Assembly (NCBI GenBank): GCA_015059955.1
Contig: SUZK01000005.1
Coordinates: 62,001-126,000 of the forward strand
Direction: 5' to 3'
DNA: 64,000 bases
DNA from: Rikenellaceae bacterium
Lineage (GTDB): Bacteria > Bacteroidota > Bacteroidia > Bacteroidales > Rikenellaceae
The notes below the pieces were generated by a model that searched no databases, was not told the origin of the DNA, and saw only the letters and a list, made by a program, of their open reading frames with translations. This document shows, piece by piece, positions 9,669 through 18,484 of the stretch (within the stretch, counting starts at the first letter, position 1; every line of letters begins with the position of its first letter). A program made the translations under genes and the position numbers.

Positions 9669-11930
9669 ATGGCAAATAGAGCACAGATGCCACAGCCTAA
9701 GCCACGCTTTAACTTCATGTGGTTATGGGCTATTGTGGCAGTAGTAATTATAGCATACTCGATATTTGGAGGCTCGGAGGAGGAGCCTATCGAGGGTGAC
9801 TGGGATATGGTCACCGAGCTTGTCGAGAAGGGGTATGTCGACCGCATTGATGTTCTCGACAAGGAGAAGGCATCGGTATTCCTCACCGAGGCGGGCATTG
9901 AGGCTTTGGCCGGCGATGCACGTTTCGAGAAGATGCCAAAGACAGGAGCGCAGATAGTATTCAACACTGGCGGCGATGTTCAAGACTTCCGCGAGCAGAT
10001 TGAGCGTGCCGAGGCTAAGCATTATATGATGCTCACCATGCAGGCTCAGGCTCAGGCTGCAGAGGAGGCAGCAAAGGAGGCCGCCGAGGCAACGAATGAT
10101 GAAGCAGAGGAGACACTGACAGAGGAGGAGAAGGCTGCAAAGGCAGAGGAGAATAAGAATAGTACTACGGATGAGCCTAAGGCAGTCGAGGATAATGGTG
10201 ATGGTAAGATAGAGGTCGTGATTGACCCTAACAACATCGTCATTCCCGATAACTTTCACCGCGTGAAGATTAAGTACAACGTCACCGAGGAGGGCTTCTG
10301 GGACTATGTTATCGACTTCCTACCATGGATTCTTATCATCGTGGTATGGATCTTCATCATGCGTAGCATGACACGCGGCGCCGGTGGTGGCGGTGGCGGC
10401 GGCATTATGAATGTCGGCAAGGCACGCGCCCACGTATCGGACAAGGATGCCAAGCAGCGCATAACATTCAAGGATGTAGCAGGCTTGGAGGAGGCAAAGA
10501 TTGAGATTATGGAGATTGTCGACTTCCTCAAGAAGGCTGACAAATACAAGGCTTTGGGTGCTAAGATACCAAAGGGAGCACTCCTCGCAGGCCCTCCAGG
10601 AACAGGTAAGACCCTGCTTGCAAAGGCCGTAGCCGGTGAGGCCAACGTGCCATTCCTCTCAATCTCGGGTTCCGACTTTGTAGAGATGTTCGTAGGTGTT
10701 GGTGCATCACGTGTTCGCGACCTCTTCGAGCAGGCGAAGAAACTTGCGCCATGTATCGTCTTCATCGACGAGATTGACGCCATTGGCCGTGCACGTGGTA
10801 AGAACTCTGGTTTCTCGGGCAACGACGAGCGTGAGAACACCCTCAACCAGTTGCTCACCGAGATGGACGGCTTCCAGACAAATACAGGTGTCATCGTTCT
10901 TGCGGCAACAAACCGCGTTGACATCCTCGACAAGGCACTTATGCGTGCCGGCCGTTTCGACCGTCAGATTGAGGTAGGATTGCCTGATGTCAAGGAGCGT
11001 GAGCAGATATTCGAGGTACACCTCAAGAAGCTCAAGTTGGCGAAGGAGCTCGACCGTGCGTTCCTTGCCAAGCAGACACCAGGCTTTGCGGGTGCCGATA
11101 TTGCCAACGTATGTAACGAGGCAGCCCTCATCGCTGCACGTAACAATAAGGATTGCGTCACCATTGAGGACTTCCTCGCAGCCATCGACCGTATCGTAGG
11201 TGGCTTGGAGCGCCGCAACATGCCAATGACCGCACAGGAGCGCCGCGCAACAGCCATCCATGAAGCGGGTCATGCTACGGTGATGTGGCGTCTTAAGAAC
11301 TGTGACCCAGTGCTTAAGATTACCATCATCCCTCGCGGTCGAGCATTAGGTGCTACATGGTATCTACCTGAGGAGCGCGTAAACCACAATGTAGAGCACT
11401 TCATGCACAAAATGGCGGGCTTGCTCGGTGGTCGTATCTCGGAGCAGATACTCATGGATATAACCAGCACCGGCGCCATCAACGACTTGGAGCGCACAAG
11501 CAAGATGGCATATGCCATGGTGGCATACTACGGCATGAGTCCTGCTGTAGGCAACATCAGCTTCTACGACTCGACAGGTCAGCGCGACATGTTCACCAAG
11601 CCATTCTCGGAGAAGACAGCCGAGCTTATCGACAGCGAGGTACGTCGCTTGGTAGATGAGGCTGTGGCTCTCACGCGCCAGATTATCGACGCCGAGCGCG
11701 AGAATATCGAGCGTATGGCCGACCTGCTTATCTCGAAGGAGACAATCTTCTCGGAGGACATCGAGGCGATACTTGGCAAGAGCGCACAGCAGATAGAGAA
11801 GGAGCGCCTTGAGGCCGAGAGCCCCAAGAAGGAGGAGGACACAACCACAACAGAGAACGCTGCCGATGGCGACGTAGAGATTAAGTATGAGATAACACCC
11901 GACAATGGGGAGAATAAGGAGGGTGAATAA
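9669..11930 (+). CDS. ftsH: ATP-dependent zinc metalloprotease FtsH
   Basis: Membrane-anchored AAA+ protease that extracts and degrades membrane and regulatory proteins. 753 residues. Two membrane segments: about 17-35 ([16 protein letters not shown]) and about 216-238 ([18 protein letters not shown]). Walker A GPPGTGKT is at 308-315, Walker [10 protein letters not shown] near 363-371, and the zinc motif HEAGH at 531-535. The region between the membrane segments holds an unusual low-complexity Ala/Glu/Lys-rich insert (about 125-180), which makes the N-terminal part about 100 residues longer than in E. coli. AGGAG precedes the ATG. The stop codon overlaps the cdsA start (TAATG). Confidence 0.98.
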   Translation: MANRAQMPQPKPRFNFMWLWAIVAVVIIAYSIFGGSEEEPIEGDWDMVTELVEKGYVDRIDVLDKEKASVFLTEAGIEALAGDARFEKMPKTGAQIVFNTGGDVQDFREQIERAEAKHYMMLTMQAQAQAAEEAAKEAAEATNDEAEETLTEEEKAAKAEENKNSTTDEPKAVEDNGDGKIEVVIDPNNIVIPDNFHRVKIKYNVTEEGFWDYVIDFLPWILIIVVWIFIMRSMTRGAGGGGGGGIMNVGKARAHVSDKDAKQRITFKDVAGLEEAKIEIMEIVDFLKKADKYKALGAKIPKGALLAGPPGTGKTLLAKAVAGEANVPFLSISGSDFVEMFVGVGASRVRDLFEQAKKLAPCIVFIDEIDAIGRARGKNSGFSGNDERENTLNQLLTEMDGFQTNTGVIVLAATNRVDILDKALMRAGRFDRQIEVGLPDVKEREQIFEVHLKKLKLAKELDRAFLAKQTPGFAGADIANVCNEAALIAARNNKDCVTIEDFLAAIDRIVGGLERRNMPMTAQERRATAIHEAGHATVMWRLKNCDPVLKITIIPRGRALGATWYLPEERVNHNVEHFMHKMAGLLGGRISEQILMDITSTGAINDLERTSKMAYAMVAYYGMSPAVGNISFYDSTGQRDMFTKPFSEKTAELIDSEVRRLVDEAVALTRQIIDAERENIERMADLLISKETIFSEDIEAILGKSAQQIEKERLEAESPKKEEDTTTTENAADGDVEIKYEITPDNGENKEGE

Positions 11931-12784
11931 TGAGTGACAAGATGCGTAACCTAATGGTAAGAACACTCAGTGGAGCTGTTCTTTTAGCTGTGGTACTCGG
12001 TGCAGCATATGGCGGCAGATATAGCTATGGCGTATTGCTTGGTGTAATACTCTTCGTAGGCATGTTGGAGTTCTACCGTCTTGCCACAGCCACAGGGTCA
12101 TCGCCACAACATGTCCCAGGCCTTGTTGCTGGTGTCACCCTATTCCTCACAGGCTTCTTCCACTTCGTGGGCTACGGCAGTGAGGCGGGTCCCGACTGGG
12201 CACTTATCATCGGTGGCATAGTATACTTTGTGCTACTCATACCCGCGATATTTATCATCGAGCTCTTCAAGAACTCGAAGACACCGCTGCGCAACATCGC
12301 AACAACGCTGATGGGTATATGGTATGTAGCCTCACCACTCACACTGATGCTCTTAATACCTCTTATGTTGGGCGGTGGCGAGTGGCAGGCTGAGGCCTTC
12401 CTCTTCTACCTCTTCATCGTTTGGGCTAACGACGTATGTGCCTACCTTGTAGGTGTCACCATGGGTAAGCACCGCATGTGCGAGCGCATATCACCCAAGA
12501 AGTCATGGGAGGGCTTCTTCGGCGGTGTAGTAGGCGCTCTTGGTATGGGTGCTTTGGGCTCTGCGGTTGTTGGCGGTAGCGTTGCTATGTGGCTCGGTTT
12601 GGCAGCTATTGTTGCCGTCACAGGCGTCTTGGGCGACCTTGTGGAGTCGATGTTTAAGCGCGAGGCAGATATCAAAGACTCGGGTAACATTCTACCAGGT
12701 CATGGCGGCATGCTCGACCGCTTCGATGCGGTGCTCATTTCGTCACCATTCGCCTTCGTATACCTATTAATATACCTAATGTAG
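11930..12784 (+). CDS. cdsA: Phosphatidate cytidylyltransferase
   Basis: Makes CDP-diacylglycerol from phosphatidic acid and CTP at the inner membrane. 284 residues with about seven hydrophobic segments. The family signature near the C-terminus is visible as FKREADIKDSGNILPGHGG followed by MLDRFDA (about 241-267). Translation is probably coupled to ftsH through the TAATG overlap. Psd follows after 32 bases, so two successive steps of phospholipid synthesis sit together here. Confidence 0.96.
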   Translation: MSDKMRNLMVRTLSGAVLLAVVLGAAYGGRYSYGVLLGVILFVGMLEFYRLATATGSSPQHVPGLVAGVTLFLTGFFHFVGYGSEAGPDWALIIGGIVYFVLLIPAIFIIELFKNSKTPLRNIATTLMGIWYVASPLTLMLLIPLMLGGGEWQAEAFLFYLFIVWANDVCAYLVGVTMGKHRMCERISPKKSWEGFFGGVVGALGMGALGSAVVGGSVAMWLGLAAIVAVTGVLGDLVESMFKREADIKDSGNILPGHGGMLDRFDAVLISSPFAFVYLLIYLM

Positions 12785-12816
12785 AAGAGTAACTAACCTA
12801 AAACTACAATACTATT

Positions 12817-13485
12817 ATGAAGATTAATAAAGAGGGTTATAAGATTATTGGCGTCACTGGTTTGATGTGCCTTGCGATATGGTTCTTAGGCTTTTGGCTA
12901 ATAGATAGCTTCGCCGACTTCATGTGGTTCTTGGCTATCTTCTTGGTCATATTCTGGTTCTTCGTTGCAGCCTTCTTCCGCGAGCCACGTCGTGTGCAGA
13001 TTCACGATGACGAGCTTATATTCTCGCCATGTGATGGCCGCGTTGTTGTCACCGAGGTAGTACACGAACATGAGCACGTAGATTGCGAGATGTTGCAGAT
13101 ATCTATCTTCATGTCTATCACCAACGTACATATCAACTGGTTCCCTGTTGGTGGCGAGATAGAGTATGCCAAGCACCACCACGGCCGCTTCCTCGTAGCA
13201 TGGCATCCTAAGTCGTCTACCGAGAATGAGCGCACTACAACTGTCATCCGCCTTAAGGATGGCCGCAAGGTGCTTATGCGTCAGATTGCAGGTCTTATCG
13301 CACGCCGTATCGTGTCGTACGCCAAGCCAGGCAAGCATGTTAAGCAGAACGACCGCCTTGGCTTCATCAAGTTTGGTTCGCGTGTCGATGTTCTTATTCC
13401 CAAGGACTCGGAGCTCTTTGTGGAGATTGGCGATCCAGTAATTGGTTCGCAGACACCTATTGCGCGACTCAAGCGCAAGGCATAG
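12817..13485 (+). CDS. psd: Phosphatidylserine decarboxylase (short form)
   Basis: Makes phosphatidylethanolamine from phosphatidylserine. 222 residues, the short archaeal-like/Bacteroidota class. There is an N-terminal hydrophobic pair (about 10-55). The conserved VHINWFPVGGEIEY block lies mid-protein. FGSRVDVLIP near residue 187 carries the Gly-Ser where self-cleavage creates the pyruvoyl cofactor. The gene lies 32 bases after cdsA, which provides the upstream CDP-diacylglycerol; the phosphatidylserine synthase itself is not in the window. Confidence 0.94.
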   Translation: MKINKEGYKIIGVTGLMCLAIWFLGFWLIDSFADFMWFLAIFLVIFWFFVAAFFREPRRVQIHDDELIFSPCDGRVVVTEVVHEHEHVDCEMLQISIFMSITNVHINWFPVGGEIEYAKHHHGRFLVAWHPKSSTENERTTTVIRLKDGRKVLMRQIAGLIARRIVSYAKPGKHVKQNDRLGFIKFGSRVDVLIPKDSELFVEIGDPVIGSQTPIARLKRKA

Positions 13486-13492
13486 CACAAAT

Positions 13493-13528
13493 ATGGGGAT
13501 GACGCACATGTGGCGCATCCTCATTTTT
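13493..13528 (+). terminator. psd terminator hairpin
   Basis: ATGGGGATG and CGC pair with GCGCATCCTCAT around a short loop, leaving one A unpaired, followed by TTTTT. The GGGGATGAC left arm is the same as in the terminators after oxyR and miaB. Confidence 0.75.
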
Positions 13529-13592
13529 AGTTGAGTTAAGTCGCACTTCCCAATGCGGGGAGTCTATTAAGAGAGAGGGAGAGAGTAAAAGA

Positions 13593-13955
13593 ATGAATAT
13601 GATTGAAATTGAGGCAGAGGTAATTCATGGCAAGAAGATAGGGCGCGCGTTAGGCTTCCCCACGGCAAATATGATGATTGATGGCTATGAGGATATAGGC
13701 CGAGGCGTCTATCGCTCATCGGTGACCATCGACGGTGTGACATATAAGGCTATGTCGAATATCGGCATACGCCCCTCGGTAGGTGGCAAGGAGGTACTTC
13801 TCGAGACCCATGTTATAGATTTTAAGGGCGACTTATATGGCCGCCGACTGCGTGTGACACTTATCGAGCGCATACGCGATGAGAAGCGTTTCGCATCTAT
13901 TAGCGACCTTAAGGAGCAGCTGCAACGCGACTACGACTATATCAAGAGTAGATAA
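13593..13955 (+). CDS. Stand-alone riboflavin kinase domain protein
   Basis: A 120-residue protein that matches only the flavokinase half of RibF: GRALGFPTANM near residues 16-26, GVYRSSVTIDG, NIGIRPSVGG, ETHVIDFKGDLYGRRL and the DLKEQLQRDYDYIK tail. The nucleotidyltransferase (FAD synthetase) half is absent. It should convert riboflavin and ATP to FMN if active. A second ATG two codons in is equally possible. Bacteroidota normally encode a bifunctional RibF elsewhere, so this may be a paralogue with a separate role; I cannot test that here. It is flanked by its own hairpin and is not clearly in an operon. Confidence 0.85.
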   Translation: MNMIEIEAEVIHGKKIGRALGFPTANMMIDGYEDIGRGVYRSSVTIDGVTYKAMSNIGIRPSVGGKEVLLETHVIDFKGDLYGRRLRVTLIERIRDEKRFASISDLKEQLQRDYDYIKSR

Positions 13956-13993
13956 GTTGCGAACATTTACGCTCAGCAGAGCTTAGACAGAGC

Positions 13994-14026
13994 ATAAGAG
14001 TAGTTAGAGAACCTAACTACTCTTAT
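13994..14026. terminator. Perfect 14-base-pair hairpin after riboflavin kinase gene
   Basis: ATAAGAGTAGTTAG and CTAACTACTCTTAT form a perfect 14-base stem with a 5-base loop. No clean T-run follows, so it may act as an mRNA 3'-end stem or a bidirectional terminator with the facing plsY gene. Confidence 0.6.
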
Positions 14027-14043
14027 ATGTTTAATGTATCCAC

Positions 14044-14202
14044 GGATATTTCAGATTGAGCTTACACCTTTAGGTGTGCAGGGCTGTGCCCTGCCACAAG
14101 CCTCCCTTATCAAAGGGAGGTTTGGAGGGATTGTATATATGAATCCTCACATCAAATGTTGATGTGAGGATTTCGGAAGCGTTGTCCAACGACAAAATAT
14201 CC
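14044..14202. repeat. Composite palindromic element (family C)
   Basis: Closed by GGATATTT (14044-14051) and AAATATCC (14195-14202), with TAATGT and ACATTA pairing further out. Inside are three further hairpins: GCAGGGC/GCCCTGC, CCTCCCT/AGGGAGG, and AATCCTCACATCAA with TTGATGTGAGGATT (14142-14172). It fills the gap between the convergent riboflavin kinase and plsY genes. I do not see a second copy in the window. Confidence 0.6.
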
Positions 14203-14216
14203 ACATTAGATTGTTT

Positions 14217-14900
14217 CTACCTATGAGGTGGGCGCCATATATATATCTTCGACTCCGTCCCCTCTCGCAAGCGAACAATATTCTTGCGGTGTGTCCATAC
14301 GAGCATAACGCCTACGGTCCAAGAGAATATGATGAATGGGACATTCATAAATGGAGCCTCTGGGTTATGGTTTATGAATGAGAAGATAAGCACGAGGATA
14401 GGATAGCAGCAGCCCGCGGTGATTGAAGCCAACGAGACGTAGTGCCAGATGGCAAATACAAGACACCACACGCCGAAGCATATAAGCACCAAAGGAGGAT
14501 AGATACCCGTGCCGGCACCGAGGAGCGTCGCAACGCCCTTACCGCCTTTGAAGTTGGCAAAGATGGGGAATACGTGACCGAGCACTACGGCTATGGTGGC
14601 TATGATACGTAGGTTTATGAGCCACTGGTCGCTCACCGCATCATCGAACTTCATGATGAATGTTAGCTGCACAGCACCAAAGCCCTTGAAGAAGTCGATG
14701 ATGAATACAGGTATTGCGGCACGCTTGCCGAGAACGCGCAACATATTGGTTGTTCCTGCATTTTTAGAACCATGTTCGCGAATATCTATGCCATAATATT
14801 TCTTTCCAATCCATACAGCGCTGGGTATCGAGCCCAGCAAGTAGGCGATAATAAGTAGAGTTACCGCACAGTAGTATGTTAATACGCCCCACTCTTCCAT
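14217..14900 (-). CDS. plsY: Glycerol-3-phosphate acyltransferase PlsY
   Basis: Integral membrane enzyme that acylates glycerol-3-phosphate from acyl-phosphate, giving lysophosphatidic acid. 227 residues. Three cytoplasmic motifs of the family are visible: GSIPSAVWIGKKYYGIDIRE followed by HGSKNAGTTN (about 23-52), GHVFPIFANFKGGKGVATLL (about 106-125), and a C-terminal HRKNIVRLREGTE. Several hydrophobic segments. ATG at 14900. With cdsA and psd it gives this neighbourhood a phospholipid-synthesis theme, though plsY is transcribed in the opposite direction. Confidence 0.96.
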   Translation of the reverse strand: MEEWGVLTYYCAVTLLIIAYLLGSIPSAVWIGKKYYGIDIREHGSKNAGTTNMLRVLGKRAAIPVFIIDFFKGFGAVQLTFIMKFDDAVSDQWLINLRIIATIAVVLGHVFPIFANFKGGKGVATLLGAGTGIYPPLVLICFGVWCLVFAIWHYVSLASITAGCCYPILVLIFSFINHNPEAPFMNVPFIIFSWTVGVMLVWTHRKNIVRLREGTESKIYIWRPPHR

Positions 14901-14961
14901 AGTAGTGATAATAGGTTAATTTTCAGCAATATACACGAATTGCTGTGTATCCATAATAATA

Positions 14962-14992
14962 CAAAGGTACAACTTTTTTTTTAATTACACAA
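14962..14992 (-). promoter_or_regulatory. plsY promoter
   Basis: On the minus strand, -7 box TACCTTTG (14962-14969) and -33 TTG (14990-14992) with a 20-base spacer, about 60 bases before the plsY ATG. Confidence 0.75.
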
Positions 14993-15052
14993 TTTGCACG
15001 CTCCAAATAGGACCAACGACACAATATTGACGTAAAAAAAGAGAGGCCACTA

Positions 15053-15083
15053 TTGCATAATTTCAAAAAAACATCTATCTTTG
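15053..15083 (+). promoter_or_regulatory. yitT-like gene promoter
   Basis: -33 TTG at 15053-15055 and -7 TATCTTTG at 15076-15083, spacer 20, about 38 bases before the ATG at 15122. It faces the divergent plsY promoter across about 60 bases. Confidence 0.8.
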
Positions 15084-15121
15084 ATAGTTCGAAATGCATA
15101 AAGTAACCTAAATGAATATTT

Positions 15122-16141
15122 ATGAAGTTGAAATTGAACTTTGCAAAGATTAAGGAGTCAATCGTAGAGTCGATTACGGATTGGCAGTGGTGGGCATCAA
15201 TGGCCAAGATTGTCTTCGGATGTTTCCTTGTGGCTGTGGCCTTTGTTATCTTCATCAACCCTTATGGCATGGTGCCAGGTGGTATCTACGGTTTGGCGCT
15301 CGTGCTCCACGAGATGTTCCCAGCAGTGCAGACGGGTACCTTCGGCTATATGTTCGACGTGCCTCTTATCCTCACCGCGATACTCCTCTTTGGTGGTAAG
15401 CTCGGTGGCCGCACCATCTTCGCATCGTTCGTGACACCAGGTATCATGAACCTTCTCGACTACCTCGTATACCCCAGCAAGGAGGCTATCGAGGCACTCG
15501 ACCCCACACAGCTTCTCGATGGCGCGGTAAACCTCTCGGGTGACCTTATGCTCGCAGCCATCATCGGTGGTTGCTTCAGTGGTGTAGGTGTAGGTATCGT
15601 TATCCGCAACAACGCAGCGACAGGAGGTACAGATATCACAGGCATGCTTCTACATAAGTTCGCAAAGATGAAGTTCGCCAACGGCGTGCTCCTCTCGGAT
15701 GCTATCATCGTACTATGCGGTCTTGTGGTTATCGGCTTCGGTATAGGTCTCCCTGATGGCAAGGAGGGCGCAGGTATCTTGCTTTCGCTATACTCGGGTG
15801 TCTGCATCTTCGTAAATGCCAAGGTCTTGGGTTACACCATAGATGGTGCGTCGCGCGACAAGCTCCTATATATTATATGTGATGAGCACTCGGCAAACAT
15901 GCGCAACTACATCCTCAAGGAGCTAAATCGTGGTGGTACATATATTAAGGCCAAGGGTATGTATACCGAGAACGATAAGGAGATGATATTCCTTGTTGTG
16001 AGCCGCAAGGAGGTACGCAACGTTCAGCAGAAGATTAAGGACTTCGACCCACGTGCTTTTGTTGTTGTGACTGATGCATACGACACCTTCGGTGAGGGAT
16101 TTAAGCCATTCCCTAAGGAGGATGATATGCCTACTGAATAA
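15122..16141 (+). CDS. YitT family membrane protein (DUF161-DUF2179)
   Basis: A 339-residue membrane protein with the YitT layout: roughly five to six hydrophobic segments in the first 245 residues (for example IVFGCFLVAVAFVIFINPYG, ILLSLYSGVCIFVNAKVLGY), the typical GATGGTDI-like block (NNAATGGTDITGMLLHKF), and a C-terminal soluble DUF2179 domain (about 255-330, ELNRGGTYIKAKGMYTEND). The molecular function of the family is not established; the cytoplasmic DUF2179 domain is thought to bind a ligand. It is followed after 71 bases by miaB. Confidence 0.9.
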   Translation: MKLKLNFAKIKESIVESITDWQWWASMAKIVFGCFLVAVAFVIFINPYGMVPGGIYGLALVLHEMFPAVQTGTFGYMFDVPLILTAILLFGGKLGGRTIFASFVTPGIMNLLDYLVYPSKEAIEALDPTQLLDGAVNLSGDLMLAAIIGGCFSGVGVGIVIRNNAATGGTDITGMLLHKFAKMKFANGVLLSDAIIVLCGLVVIGFGIGLPDGKEGAGILLSLYSGVCIFVNAKVLGYTIDGASRDKLLYIICDEHSANMRNYILKELNRGGTYIKAKGMYTENDKEMIFLVVSRKEVRNVQQKIKDFDPRAFVVVTDAYDTFGEGFKPFPKEDDMPTE

Positions 16142-16174
16142 AATTGTTTTGAGGGGCTACTTTTGCATCTCTCT

Positions 16175-16205
16175 TGTCTGAAAAATGCTCATTTACGCAT
16201 AGTAA
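16175..16205 (-). repeat. Inverted partial family A element (A4) before miaB
   Basis: On the minus strand this reads as the apex and right inner arm of a family A element: TTTACT, GCGTAAATGAGCATTTTTC, AGAC. The outer arms are missing. It lies immediately upstream of the miaB start and in opposite orientation to the other copies. It supplies a TTG codon that artificially extends the miaB frame upstream. Confidence 0.65.
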
Positions 16206-16212
16206 AGATAGT

Positions 16213-17565
16213 ATGACTGTAAACATGAATAACCTACGCCCACTGACAGGCAGTGGCCGTAAACTATACATCGAGACCTACGGTTGCCAGATGAATGTCG
16301 GCGACAGCGAGATTGTCGTATCCATCATGCAGCAGGAGGGCTATCGCTATACCGAGGTCCTCGAAGAGGCAGACATTGTGCTTATCAACACCTGCTCGAT
16401 TCGCGACAATGCCGAGCAGCGTATATGGGGTCGTCTAAGTGAGATGCGCCGTATGCGCAAGCAGAAGCCATCGCTCATCATAGGCATCATAGGCTGCATG
16501 GCCGAGCGTCTCAAGGAGGAACTTACAAAGGGTGGCACAGGTGTCGACATCGTCGCTGGACCCGATGCCTACCGTGACCTGCCACGCCTCGTACGCGAGG
16601 TGGACAATGGCGCTACGGGCGTCAACGTCGAGTTGTCGAAGGAGGAGACATACGCCGAGATTGCCCCCGTGCGCCTCGATAAGAATGGCGTGAGCGCATT
16701 CATAGCCATCATGCGTGGCTGCAACAACTACTGCTCGTACTGCGTAGTGCCCTACACACGTGGCATTGAGCGCAGTCGCGATGCCGAGACAATCGTCGCC
16801 GAGGCTCGCACACTCTTCGAGAATGGCTACCGCGAGGTGACACTCCTCGGTCAGAACGTAAACTCTTACCGTACAGGCGAGGTAGACTTCCCCGAACTAT
16901 TGAAGCGCGTGGCAGAGATATCGCCACTGCTTCGTGTGCGCTTCGCAACGTCACACCCCAAGGATATCAGCGACAAGCTCCTGGAGACCATGGCGTCGAT
17001 GCCCAACATATGCAAGGCGATACACCTCCCAGCACAGTCGGGCTCTACGGAGATGCTCAAGCGCATGAACCGCAAGTATACGCGCGAGTGGTATTTGGAG
17101 CGTGTCGAGGCCATACGTCGCTATATGCCCGACTGCGCCATCACCACCGACCTTATCGCAGGCTTCGCGCACGAGACCGAGGAGGAGCACCAGGCTACCC
17201 TATCGCTTATGCGCGAGGTGGGCTACGACTTCGCCTATATGTTCAAGTACTCGGAGCGCCCAGGAACATTCGCACAGCGCAACCTCGGCGACGACATCCC
17301 CGAAGATGTTAAGACGCGCCGCCTTACCGAGATTATAGACTTGCAGAACAAGCTATCCGAGGAGAGCAACAAGCGTGACATAGGCAAGGAGTTCGAGATA
17401 TTGGTTGAGTGCACATCGAAGCGCAGCGACGAGCAGCTATCGGGACGCACATCGCAAAATAAGATGGTCGTATTTGACCGCGGCAACCACAATGTCGGTG
17501 ACTACGTCAAGGTGCGTATCACTGGCTGCTCTTCGGCCACACTCTTCGGCGAAGAAATCAATTAG
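16213..17565 (+). CDS. miaB: tRNA-2-methylthio-N6-dimethylallyladenosine synthase
   Basis: Radical SAM methylthiotransferase that converts i6A37 to ms2i6A37 in tRNAs reading UNN codons. 450 residues from the ATG at 16213. The N-terminal UPF0004 domain has the three Cys of the second Fe-S cluster in [25 protein letters not shown] and GCMAERL. The radical SAM motif CxxxCxxC is [17 protein letters not shown]. The C-terminal TRAM domain ends at [13 protein letters not shown] start at 16174 is possible but lies in repeat DNA, so ATG (or the ATG four codons later) is preferred. Confidence 0.96.
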   Translation: MTVNMNNLRPLTGSGRKLYIETYGCQMNVGDSEIVVSIMQQEGYRYTEVLEEADIVLINTCSIRDNAEQRIWGRLSEMRRMRKQKPSLIIGIIGCMAERLKEELTKGGTGVDIVAGPDAYRDLPRLVREVDNGATGVNVELSKEETYAEIAPVRLDKNGVSAFIAIMRGCNNYCSYCVVPYTRGIERSRDAETIVAEARTLFENGYREVTLLGQNVNSYRTGEVDFPELLKRVAEISPLLRVRFATSHPKDISDKLLETMASMPNICKAIHLPAQSGSTEMLKRMNRKYTREWYLERVEAIRRYMPDCAITTDLIAGFAHETEEEHQATLSLMREVGYDFAYMFKYSERPGTFAQRNLGDDIPEDVKTRRLTEIIDLQNKLSEESNKRDIGKEFEILVECTSKRSDEQLSGRTSQNKMVVFDRGNHNVGDYVKVRITGCSSATLFGEEIN

Positions 17566-17588
17566 TTGCGATAAGGCAAGGAGCCAAT

Positions 17589-17639
17589 AACAAATTTGGG
17601 GATGACTAAAAAGTATTTTAGCCATCCCCAAATTTGTTA
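17589..17639. terminator. miaB terminator hairpin
   Basis: AACAAATTTGGGGATG pairs with CATCCCCAAATTTGTT and CTAAA with TTTAG, leaving the same A-C mismatch as the oxyR terminator. Flanks differ from the oxyR copy on both sides in a matched way. It separates convergent miaB and the nitroreductase gene. Confidence 0.75.
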
Positions 17640-17640
17640 G

Positions 17641-17760
17641 GAGGTTGAAGAAAAAGATGTAGTTTTAGGCCTGCGAAGCCCGAAAAAGCGGAGTTTACTC
17701 AGCGTAAATGAGCATTTGGAGGGCGAGCATAACGACAAAATACACTTTTTATTCAGCCTC
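17641..17760. repeat. Family B palindromic element (B2)
   Basis: Second copy of the element at 8954, 120 bases. Outer arms GAGGTTGAAGAAAAAG and CTTTTTATTCAGCCTC pair. GCCC at 17678 pairs with GGGC at 17721. Apex GTTTAC/GTAAAT at 17693-17709. The internal loop reads GCGGA on the left and GAGCA on the right, the alternative state to B1. It again follows directly after a GGGGATGAC terminator hairpin. Confidence 0.75.
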
Positions 17761-17799
17761 TTGTTTTTGGTAATGAGGGTGTATAGAGTGTCGTTAACC

Positions 17800-18477
17800 C
17801 TACTCGATGTAGTATGCCTTCGAAGCGTCACGCGCTGGTGCTGTGGGCGCTTCACCCGCAGGATAACCGAAGGCGATGGCAATCATCAGCTTATACCCAT
17901 CAGGCAACTCCAAGCGTTCGAGGTATGGCTTAGCCTCCTCGCTATTCATAACTGGTATGACGCTACCTAAGCAGCATGAGCCGATACCCATGCTCCATGC
18001 CGAGAGCATCATATTCTCGGCCAACAGACCACTATCGAACTCGCCACTATAACTCTCCTCAGGGATAGCTATAAATACCACCGTAGGAGCATTGCGGAAG
18101 AGGTTGCGGAAGCCCTCCTGCTCCATAAGCTGAGGGTTCTGCTTCACGGCGATAGCCGTCACACCGTCGATAAACTCCTTAGAGTCAACAACACGCACCG
18201 CCCACGCCTGCATATTCATAGCGCTGGGTGCATATATACCACACTCCAACACCTTAGCCATCTGCTCGCGGTTGACAGGTTCATCCTTATAGTCGCGTAC
18301 AGAGCGGCGTGTCATGATATTATCAACAACAACTGCCTGCTTGTCGCACGATACCACAGCGCACTCCTTATCCGCGCACTTCTTGTCATCACACTTCTCC
18401 TTCTTGCACTCCGAGCAGCAGCCAACCATGGTGATAGCTGCCATAATAGCGATACTCGACTTCATCAACTTATTCAT
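17800..18477 (-). CDS. Nitroreductase-family lipoprotein
   Basis: An FMN-dependent nitroreductase domain (RRSVRDYKDEPVNREQM, then CGIYAPSAMNMQAWAVRVV, and a C-terminal AIAFGYPAGEAP) carried on a lipoprotein signal. From the ATG at 18477 it is 225 residues. The signal ends in a lipobox (MVGC at about residues 18-21), and the next 30 residues hold eight to nine Cys in CxC- and CxxxxC-like spacing (CCSECKKEKC, then KKCADKECAVVSC). Export of such a domain is unusual; FMN loading in the periplasm is uncertain. It is the last gene of the hut operon, 1-2 codons after hutI. A GTG two codons upstream is an alternative start. Confidence 0.85.
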   Translation of the reverse strand: MNKLMKSSIAIMAAITMVGCCSECKKEKCDDKKCADKECAVVSCDKQAVVVDNIMTRRSVRDYKDEPVNREQMAKVLECGIYAPSAMNMQAWAVRVVDSKEFIDGVTAIAVKQNPQLMEQEGFRNLFRNAPTVVFIAIPEESYSGEFDSGLLAENMMLSAWSMGIGSCCLGSVIPVMNSEEAKPYLERLELPDGYKLMIAIAFGYPAGEAPTAPARDASKAYYIE

Positions 18478-18484
18478 AATCACA

